Positions 1 through 5,973 of a stretch of DNA of 7,949 nucleotides are shown one piece after another. The DNA comes from Acidithiobacillus montserratensis (GTDB lineage Bacteria; Pseudomonadota; Gammaproteobacteria; Acidithiobacillales; Acidithiobacillaceae). The position numbers were made by a program, and so were the translations under genes. A model generated the notes under the pieces. That model ran no database searches. It saw nothing but the letters and a program-made list of their open reading frames with translations, and was not told the DNA's origin. How positions within the stretch are numbered: position 1 is the stretch's first letter; the number at the start of each line of letters is the position of its first letter. The DNA lies in assembly GCF_018853465.1 (NCBI RefSeq), contig NZ_JABBOU010000100.1:1-7949 (forward strand). The letters are read 5' to 3'.

Positions 1-140
1 CCGCTGAGGGCTGCAGCCAAGCCATTATTACTGATGTCGTCACCGGCATTATCTGCCTCGGCAGGAGACATGGCTTCCAGACCCAGCGTAAGTACTGCGA
101 GCAGTACAGCTGTCGTTAAAATCAGACCGGACCTTCTCAT
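1..140 (-). CDS. Exported protein N-terminus, possibly a TolC-like outer membrane factor (partial)
   Basis: The gene runs off the left edge; only about 46 codons are visible. The ATG overlaps the TGA of the upstream membrane fusion protein gene in an ATGA arrangement (137-140), so translation is probably coupled. The visible peptide begins MRRSG, followed by a hydrophobic stretch (about residues 6-22) and a likely signal peptidase I site after residues 27-29 (A-E-A). The mature part then starts with D-N-A-G-D-D. This is a convincing Sec signal peptide. The role is inferred from position only: in type I secretion operons the gene after HlyB and HlyD often encodes the TolC-family outer membrane channel. 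No TolC motif is visible in so short a fragment. Another exported accessory protein, such as a LapG-like protease, cannot be excluded. Confidence 0.7.
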   Translation of the reverse strand, partial: MRRSGLILTTAVLLAVLTLGLEAMSPAEADNAGDDISNNGLAAALS

Positions 141-1528
141 CGCACGGACAAACCTTCGTCCCAATCTCGAAACAGAGGGCTGAGGAAAAATTGCAGAATG
201 CGGCGTTGACCCGTATTGATATTGACAGATACAGACATGCCGGGACGCATTTTGACGGATTTGCCTTGAACCATCAGATAAGGATGGGGGACCGTGACGC
301 GAATGCGGTAGAACAGGGCACTACCAGCACCATGGTCGCCATGCGGCGAGAGGGAATCCGGGCTGATCTTGGCGACAACACCTTGCAGGGCTCCATATTG
401 TTCAAAGGGATAAGCCGCAACCTTGACGCGCGCCTTTTGGCCGACATGCACAAAGGCCATGTGATCGTCTGGCAGAGCAGATTCAACCACCAGCGGGGTG
501 TCACTGGGAACGATGCTGACGACCGTCTGGGCAGGAGTAACCACCTGACCGATGTTGCGTACCTCGACATTTTGCACGATGCCATTTACCGGAGAACGCA
601 AGGCATGTAAGGCAAGGTCGCGGCTGGCATGGGCCTGCTGGGCTTCCAGTGAAATCACCGACTGAGTGTTCTCACCCAGACTGTGCAACAGGGTGGCATG
701 ATAGTTGGCACGGGTTTCGGCAATATCCTGCTGAAGTTCCGTCTGGCGTTGCGTATAGCGGGCAATATCACCGTTATTCTGGGAAATTTGTCCGCGCAGG
801 CTGATTTCTTTCTGCCGTGCATCCAGATATTGCACCTGGGGGATGGCCCCGATTTTGGCCAGGGCGGCATCTGCCACCACTTGAGGGTGGAGCAAGTCTT
901 CCTGCTCCTGCAACGAAGTACCCTGGCTTTTCGCAGCTTCCAAAGCCGTCTGATTTTGGGCCAGGCGGGACTGTTCGGCATTGAGATGGCTGCGATATTC
1001 AGCTTCCTGTGCGGCCTGCAGGGCATTTTCCATTTGCAGGTATTCGGAGTTCATCCCGGAGTGCGCTACTGGAGTATTTTTTCCGCTGAGTTGCGCCCTG
1101 ATGCGGGCTCTTTCCAGATCGCGCAGCGCCAGTTCCTGTTGCGTCGCATGGAGATTGGCCTGGGTCACCGTAGGGTTGAGCGATACCAATAATTGTCCTT
1201 TATGCACCCGTTCGCCATTATGCACATAAATGTGTTCTACGGTGGCCGTGGTGATGGGTTGCACCATTTTGACGTGGCCGTCGGGCACGAACTGACCGGT
1301 TGCTGTGGCGACAATATTCACCTTGCCGAAATACGACCAGAGAACCGCCACTATCAGCAACAGGATCAGTGTCCAAAGGATACGGTGTTGCCAGGGAGCA
1401 GGGGGGCGCTCTTGAATTTCCAGTAAAGGTGGTAAAAACTCCTGCTCCAGCTTTTTCAGCGCCGCCTGACGGTTTTTTTCCCGAGCTTCCGCCACGCTGC
1501 CGCGCAACCCATTCAACGCACGCGCCAT
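137..1528 (-). CDS. HlyD-family membrane fusion (periplasmic adaptor) protein of a type I secretion system
   Basis: This 463-residue protein is the adaptor that would join the inner membrane ABC exporter to an outer membrane channel. It has a short cytoplasmic N-terminus and one membrane helix (about residues 49-66, rich in L/I/V). A lipoyl-like half domain follows at about 87-120 (V-x-H-I-Y-V-H-N-G-E-x-V-x-K-G-Q-L-L). A long Gln/Ala/Glu-rich coiled coil spans about 125-300. The second lipoyl half is at about 307-340 (L-R-S-P-V-N-G-I-V), followed by a beta-barrel region. The C-terminal signature R-P-G-M-S-V-x-V-N-I-x-T-G-x-R-R with F-F-L-S-P-L (about 428-452) is typical of HlyD proteins, and the length is usual for the family. 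The ATG directly abuts the TAA of the ABC exporter gene, and a strong Shine-Dalgarno (1537-1543) lies inside the end of that gene. The downstream gene overlaps by 4 bases. Confidence 0.95.
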   Translation of the reverse strand: MARALNGLRGSVAEAREKNRQAALKKLEQEFLPPLLEIQERPPAPWQHRILWTLILLLIVAVLWSYFGKVNIVATATGQFVPDGHVKMVQPITTATVEHIYVHNGERVHKGQLLVSLNPTVTQANLHATQQELALRDLERARIRAQLSGKNTPVAHSGMNSEYLQMENALQAAQEAEYRSHLNAEQSRLAQNQTALEAAKSQGTSLQEQEDLLHPQVVADAALAKIGAIPQVQYLDARQKEISLRGQISQNNGDIARYTQRQTELQQDIAETRANYHATLLHSLGENTQSVISLEAQQAHASRDLALHALRSPVNGIVQNVEVRNIGQVVTPAQTVVSIVPSDTPLVVESALPDDHMAFVHVGQKARVKVAAYPFEQYGALQGVVAKISPDSLSPHGDHGAGSALFYRIRVTVPHPYLMVQGKSVKMRPGMSVSVNINTGQRRILQFFLSPLFRDWDEGLSVR

Positions 1529-3709
1529 TTAGTCTGCTCCTTCTTCGTCTTTCGCCAGCAAGGCATAAACACCATTCCCGGCCATCAAGGATTGATGGGA
1601 GCCTTGTTCGACAATCTCTCCCTGGTCCATGACCAGAATGATATCGGCGCTACGGATAGAGGCTAGACGATGTGCAGCCATGAAGACCGTACGCCCTTCA
1701 CAGATTTTATGAAGATTTTTCCAGATGATGCGTTCTGACTCGTAGTCGAGTGCACTGGTGGCTTCATCAAAAATGAGAATGCGGGGATTAACCAAAAGGG
1801 CTCTGGCAATGGCAATGCGTTGCCGCTGACCACCGGATAGGCTGTCTCCGCGTTCACCGACCTTGGTATCATAGGCATCCGGCATTTTGCTGATGAACTC
1901 GTGCGCTCCTGCCAGTTCTGCCGCAGCAATGATGCGATCCAGGGTGGCCTCGGGATAGACCATGGCAATGTTTTCGCGAATGGTTCCCGAAAACAGGAAA
2001 TTTTCCTGAAGGACGACACCGATCTGCCGACGTAACCAGTTGGGTTCCACATGACGGAGGTCGATGCCATCAATGAGTACAGCGCCAGAATCCGGCAGAT
2101 ACAGGCGCTGCAGCATTTTTGCCAGGGTACTCTTGCCCGAACCGCTCCGCCCGACGATGCCGACGAAAGATCCGGCAGGAATGTCAAAACTGATGCCTTT
2201 CAGGACTTCATCTGAATCTGCGGTATAGCGAAAACGCAACTTGTCGAGGGTCACCCGACCATGCAGGGCAGGGGGAGAAGCTTTGCCAATATCCACCACG
2301 GGTTCCGCCGGAGTGTTCATGAGATCACCCATGCGATTTATCGAAACGCCGACTTGCTGAAAATGCTGCCAAAGCTGGGCAAGACGCAAAATCGGTCCGG
2401 TCACCTGACCGGAGATCATCTGAAAGGCAATCAGTTCACCCACGCTCAGTTCACCATCCAGAACCAGTTTGACCCCCACCCACATGATAGCCAGGGTTCC
2501 TAGCCGTTGAATCATCTGGGTAAAGGCGCTGGTTACCCCAGCCAGGCGATCTACCCGGTAAGAAGCCATGACATAGCGCGAGAGACTTTCTTCCCAGCGC
2601 TGATAGATTTTGGACTCCACCGCCAGGGCCTTGACGGTCTGGATGCCGGTAATGGTTTCCACCAGGAAAGACTGGTTTTCGGCGCTACGATCAAATTTTT
2701 CCTGCAGCAGACGGCGCAGGATGGGAAATATGGCGAGGGATAAACCGACCATGAAAGGGATGGTGGCGAGCACGACCAAGGTGAGCAAACCACTATAAAA
2801 GAGCAGCACAATGATGAAAATACCGACAAACCACACGTCAATGAAGGACATGAGGGTTGGGCCGGTAAGAAACTGTCGCACGACTTCGAGTTCCCTGACC
2901 CGCGCCACGGTGGAACCCACAGTGCGGGTTTCGAAGTAGCGCATGGGAATGCGCAACACATGGGCAAAGAGGCGAGCACCCAAGGTCACATCGATGCGAT
3001 TGGTGGTATGGGTCATCATCAACGTCTTGAGCACGTTGAGGGTGGTTTCAAAGGCAATGACCAGCAACATGCCGATAACCAGGATGTTCAGGGTTGGCAG
3101 GCTGTGATAGACCAGCACCCGGTCGATGACCAACTGGACAAACAGTGGCATGGCCAGCCCGAACATCTGGACCACGAAGGCGGCCATCAGCACTTCCAGC
3201 ACTGGCTGACGGTATTTCAGAATGATGGGAATAAACCAGCGCAGACCAAAACGTTGATTTTCTCCGCTCCAGGAGAAGCGTGGCTTGAGAAAAATGACCC
3301 GCCCGGTCCACACTCTCTCCAGGGTTGCCTGATCGAGAATGAGCTGGCCACGGGTGGGATCTACGGCGACCATACGCTGGTTTTCGAAACGCCCGAGCAC
3401 GATATAATTGCCATCCTTCAGCTCGGCCATGACCGGATAATGCTGGCGGGCAAGATCAGTCCACTGTAATTGAACCACCTTGGCCACCAGTTTGACCTCT
3501 CGGGCCGCCAGGATGATTTTCCCGGGAGGCAGTATGGGCGCGGTCATGCCCAGCGCCCTGGCCAGTTGCTCCGCATTGCAGGGCCGCTGATAGTAGCCGG
3601 CGATCATGGCCAAACATTGCAAACCGCTGGAGACCGGCTGGGCTGCTTGGGGAGATATCCCTGCCGAGCTTGGTGTCTCCGGGTTCTGGTCGTTTTCCTG
3701 CCCAGTCAT
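1529..3709 (-). CDS. HlyB-type type I secretion ABC transporter (permease/ATPase) with degenerate C39-like domain
   Basis: This 726-residue protein would drive ATP-dependent export of a protein substrate across the inner membrane. The N-terminal domain (about 24-140) resembles a C39 bacteriocin-processing peptidase but lacks catalytic residues. Ser28 stands where D-C-G-x-x-C-L would carry the catalytic Cys, and Asn101 replaces the usual His in the H-Y/F-x-V-L motif. The Asp of the D-P motif (D117) is kept. It is therefore a C39-like substrate-recruiting domain, as in HlyB, not a leader peptidase. The membrane domain follows (about 155-460, six predicted helices). The ATPase domain is complete: Walker A GRSGSGKS with K526, signature LSGGQ at 624-628, Walker B I-L-I-F-D-E with D648 and E649, and H-loop His680. 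The ATG overlaps the DUF2968-like gene's TGA by 4 bases, with no clear ribosome binding site of its own, suggesting translational coupling. The substrate is not in this window. Confidence 0.95.
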   Translation of the reverse strand: MTGQENDQNPETPSSAGISPQAAQPVSSGLQCLAMIAGYYQRPCNAEQLARALGMTAPILPPGKIILAAREVKLVAKVVQLQWTDLARQHYPVMAELKDGNYIVLGRFENQRMVAVDPTRGQLILDQATLERVWTGRVIFLKPRFSWSGENQRFGLRWFIPIILKYRQPVLEVLMAAFVVQMFGLAMPLFVQLVIDRVLVYHSLPTLNILVIGMLLVIAFETTLNVLKTLMMTHTTNRIDVTLGARLFAHVLRIPMRYFETRTVGSTVARVRELEVVRQFLTGPTLMSFIDVWFVGIFIIVLLFYSGLLTLVVLATIPFMVGLSLAIFPILRRLLQEKFDRSAENQSFLVETITGIQTVKALAVESKIYQRWEESLSRYVMASYRVDRLAGVTSAFTQMIQRLGTLAIMWVGVKLVLDGELSVGELIAFQMISGQVTGPILRLAQLWQHFQQVGVSINRMGDLMNTPAEPVVDIGKASPPALHGRVTLDKLRFRYTADSDEVLKGISFDIPAGSFVGIVGRSGSGKSTLAKMLQRLYLPDSGAVLIDGIDLRHVEPNWLRRQIGVVLQENFLFSGTIRENIAMVYPEATLDRIIAAAELAGAHEFISKMPDAYDTKVGERGDSLSGGQRQRIAIARALLVNPRILIFDEATSALDYESERIIWKNLHKICEGRTVFMAAHRLASIRSADIILVMDQGEIVEQGSHQSLMAGNGVYALLAKDEEGAD
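1537..1543 (-). promoter_or_regulatory. Shine-Dalgarno of the HlyD-family gene
   Basis: On the minus strand this reads GAAGGAG, eight bases before the ATG at 1528 and inside the last codons of the ABC exporter gene. It supports this ATG as the start and suggests the adaptor has its own strong initiation even though the genes abut. Confidence 0.75.
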
Positions 3710-4464
3710 GGGTGGGCGGTGGCGCGAATCTGGATTCGGCTCTTCAGAGGAGGCCTGGACTCGGAGGTGGGCTGCTGCGGGGTTACCTGGCTGTCAAAGG
3801 TTTCCATGGAAGGACCTGCCTGGGCCTTGCTTTGCAGCCCGGCAATAGCGGTGTTGGTGGCGGTCAACTGTTCTTCCAGCGACTTGCGCTGGGCGTCCAG
3901 CGCTTCGGCTTCTTGCAGTAATTGACTCTGGGCTGCGGTTCCGGCCTGGACGATCTTCTGTTGGGCGGAAATCTGCTGGGCCAGTTCTTCCTCCCGCTTC
4001 TGCTGGGCTTCAAGGCTGCGTTTGGCTACGGCAATGCGGGCATCCAACTGGATTTTGGCCAGATCGGGTGCTGCCAGACGGATAGTCTGGGTGGCCAGTT
4101 TGGTGTAAAGCTGCTCTGCCTTGTGTCCATCTGCGGTTTCTCCCACCCACCAGAAATCATGGTGTTTGAGCAAAATAACGGAATAATTGAGGGTTTGTGG
4201 ATTGAAAAACATGGCTGCGGCAAAAGGGCCGTTATAAATGGTGCGCAGTTCTACCAGTTGGTGAGACTTGATCAGATGCAACACATGCTCAGTCAAAGCG
4301 GGCGCTTGAGCGGGGGCGCTACTGGGCAAAGCGGCAGAATGATCGGCTTGCGCGCTGGTGGAAGTTGTATCTGCATAAGCTCCCGTGGCGAATCCAGCTC
4401 CGACCAGCATTCCCAGGGTTATAGACAGGATACGGACGACAGGTTGTTTGGTTGGCATGCGCAT
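3706..4464 (-). CDS. DUF2968-like periplasmic coiled-coil protein, first gene of the type I secretion operon
   Basis: This 252-residue protein has a signal peptide: a basic start, a hydrophobic core at about 9-28, and probable cleavage after A-Y-A (about residue 31). A Ser/Ala/Pro/Gln-rich linker follows. The compact segment at about 70-130 contains V-E-L-R-T-I-Y-N-G, then L-N-Y-S-V-I-L-L, then F-W-W-V. After it comes a long Gln/Glu/Ala-rich coiled coil (about 135-215) and a Pro-rich, partly basic tail. The E-L-R-T-x-Y-N-G block, the F-W-x-V block and the following coiled coil match my memory of DUF2968, a family of unknown function described in Burkholderia and relatives. I could not confirm this with a profile search. 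It probably sits in the periplasm. Its TGA overlaps the ABC exporter ATG, so it is coupled to the exporter and may be an accessory or assembly factor; that role is inference. The start is well supported by a strong ribosome binding site; a second ATG two codons in is less well placed. Confidence 0.8.
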   Translation of the reverse strand: MRMPTKQPVVRILSITLGMLVGAGFATGAYADTTSTSAQADHSAALPSSAPAQAPALTEHVLHLIKSHQLVELRTIYNGPFAAAMFFNPQTLNYSVILLKHHDFWWVGETADGHKAEQLYTKLATQTIRLAAPDLAKIQLDARIAVAKRSLEAQQKREEELAQQISAQQKIVQAGTAAQSQLLQEAEALDAQRKSLEEQLTATNTAIAGLQSKAQAGPSMETFDSQVTPQQPTSESRPPLKSRIQIRATAHP

Positions 4465-4470
4465 GGTGTT

Positions 4471-4478
4471 ATCTCCTT
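4471..4478 (-). promoter_or_regulatory. Strong Shine-Dalgarno of the DUF2968-like gene
   Basis: The minus strand reads AAGGAGAT, six bases before the ATG at 4464. This near-consensus site fixes the start and suggests high initiation at the head of the secretion operon. The following genes mostly lack good sites and would depend on coupling. Confidence 0.85.
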
Positions 4479-4504
4479 AATCAATCGTTCAAAATGCTTC
4501 GGGC

Positions 4505-4543
4505 AAAAACGGCAGCCGATTTTACGGCAGTGCTTCCGTTTTT
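4505..4543 (-). terminator. Probable rho-independent terminator after the sigma-54 activator gene
   Basis: An inverted repeat has an 8-base outer stem, AAAAACGG (4505-4512) with CCGTTTTT (4536-4543), and a 4-base inner stem, GCCG (4515-4518) with CGGC (4525-4528), around a 6-base loop. On the minus strand the structure ends in a run of five T, as expected for intrinsic termination about 15 bases after the activator's TGA. The stem is symmetric, so it could act on both strands. The A/T-rich outer pairs and the internal loop make it only moderately strong. It could instead be an attenuator or mRNA structure if transcription continues into the secretion operon. Confidence 0.5.
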
Positions 4544-4555
4544 TGATCTCAAATC

Positions 4556-5950
4556 TCAATCCGACAATCCATATTTCTTCATTTTTAGCCACAGAGTTTT
4601 ACGGCTCCAACCCAGGGCGTCCGCCGTTTCTGATCTACGCCACTGATTTTTTTCCAGGGCCTGCAATACCTGATTGCGTTCTTCCGTTTTGGAGGTGAAA
4701 TCAGGGAGTTCATCTGTTTCCGGCGTTTCGCATTCTAAAGCATCCGTACAAAGCAGGTGCATACATTCTGCCTGTTCAAAACGATGATGTCCCAGGTAGT
4801 AAGCAGCCATGCGGGCGGCTTTATTGAATAGTTCGCGCACATTTCCCGAGAAAGGATAGCTGGAAACCCAATCTTTCAGCCAGAGGGGAAGTTCTGGCAG
4901 GTCACAGACCTCCTGGGCATAATGGTTCAGGGACTGGCGCATAGCGGCACTGAACAACAACAATTTTTCGTCTGCACCACGTTCATGCAGGGTGGGTACA
5001 TACAACTCTACGACGGCAATACGATGATAGAAGTCGAGACGAAAGGTCCCCTCCTGAATCATACGGTTGAGGGGGCGATTCGTAGCAGTGACCAGACGAA
5101 AATTGGTTTTGATGGTTTCACTGGAGCCGACGGGATGAATCACGCCGTCATCCAACGCTCGCAACAATTTAACCTGTTGATAAAATGGCAAGTCGCCGAT
5201 TTCATCCAGATAAAGGGTGCCATTATGGGCATCCCGAAAGTATCCCGCGTGGTCGCGGACTGCACCCGTAAATGAGCCTTTGACATGACCAAAAAACAGG
5301 GATTCAAACAAGGTGTCAGGAATAGCCGCACAGTTTACGGCCACAAAATGACCATTGCGATAATCGGGATGGGCATCGGCGACCATCCGGGCAATATGCT
5401 CCTTGCCCGTCCCACTCCCACCGCGAATGAGTACGCTCACCGAGAGGGCGCCATAAAGCCGGGCATTGGCGACCAGTTGCTGCATGCAGGCAGCCTGATA
5501 GAGAAAAGAACCTTCCTTGCGCAAGGGAAGCTCGATATGGCCCTTCTCGGTTTCTGCCTCCGATCCTGGGTGCGTATCTACCCCGAAACGGGGTGTGCTG
5601 CGCAAGGTGTGACGCATCACAGTTTCCAGGCTGGCACAGTTGAAGTAAGCGGGGAGGACCACCCGTTCACTCAAAGCTGTCGTCGTATAGACGCTTTGGT
5701 CACCGCTACCGACCCAGATGACCGGAATACCCTTGATGCGTTCCCAAGCCAGGTGATTTCGATCATAGCGTCGTAAGGCGCTGGTGCTGATGAAGGCAAT
5801 ATCCGCTTCCATCGGCGCATCACTGGAAGGATGTTCCGCCTCTTCGTCATAGCGCAGTATTTCGGGACCATCCTCCCGATTCAGGCAACGCTCCAGGCGT
5901 TTGGCGAAGTCATGCTGGCCTTCCCAGACCAGGATTTGGATAACTGTCAT
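4556..5950 (-). CDS. Sigma-54-dependent transcriptional activator (enhancer-binding protein) with pseudo-receiver domain
   Basis: This cytoplasmic AAA+ activator would remodel RNA polymerase-sigma-54. From the chosen ATG it has 464 residues. The N-terminal domain (about 1-120) has a receiver-like layout: I-Q-I-L-V-W-E at the first strand, I-P-V-I-W-V-G-S-G-D near the fourth. The expected phosphoacceptor strand reads D-I-A-F-I-S-T-S, with Ser/Thr instead of Asp. The AAA+ domain has Walker A GGSGTGKE (K183), the sigma-54 loop GSFTGA (225-230), Walker B L-Y-L-D-E-I (D249, E250), sensor T-A-T-N-R-P and the arginine-finger region F-R-L-D-F-Y-H-R-I (about 303-311). A Fis-type helix-turn-helix is at about 436-460 (R-R-S-E-T-A-D-A-L-G-W-S-R-K-T-L-W). 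The ATG at 5950 is the first ATG in the frame. Upstream extension to a TTG at 6001 would overlap the TadG-like gene and has no ribosome site. It lies 23 bases after that gene, with no partner histidine kinase in view. Confidence 0.93.
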   Translation of the reverse strand: MTVIQILVWEGQHDFAKRLERCLNREDGPEILRYDEEAEHPSSDAPMEADIAFISTSALRRYDRNHLAWERIKGIPVIWVGSGDQSVYTTTALSERVVLPAYFNCASLETVMRHTLRSTPRFGVDTHPGSEAETEKGHIELPLRKEGSFLYQAACMQQLVANARLYGALSVSVLIRGGSGTGKEHIARMVADAHPDYRNGHFVAVNCAAIPDTLFESLFFGHVKGSFTGAVRDHAGYFRDAHNGTLYLDEIGDLPFYQQVKLLRALDDGVIHPVGSSETIKTNFRLVTATNRPLNRMIQEGTFRLDFYHRIAVVELYVPTLHERGADEKLLLFSAAMRQSLNHYAQEVCDLPELPLWLKDWVSSYPFSGNVRELFNKAARMAAYYLGHHRFEQAECMHLLCTDALECETPETDELPDFTSKTEERNQVLQALEKNQWRRSETADALGWSRKTLWLKMKKYGLSD

Positions 5951-5973
5951 ATCAACGATTTTCTTTGCTTCAT

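Noticed and set aside
683..1192. 169-codon open frame on the plus strand
   Set aside because: It is antisense to the coiled-coil region of the HlyD-family gene. The complete HlyD architecture on the other strand explains this DNA.
4481..4509. Sigma-70-like promoter (TTTGCC, 17 bases, TTGATT) before the DUF2968-like gene
   Set aside because: The -10 match is poor, and the predicted start would fall on the ribosome binding site.
3922..4698. 258-codon open frame on the plus strand
   Set aside because: It is antisense to the DUF2968-like gene and the end of the activator gene, both well supported by motifs and ribosome sites. Its own product has no recognisable features.
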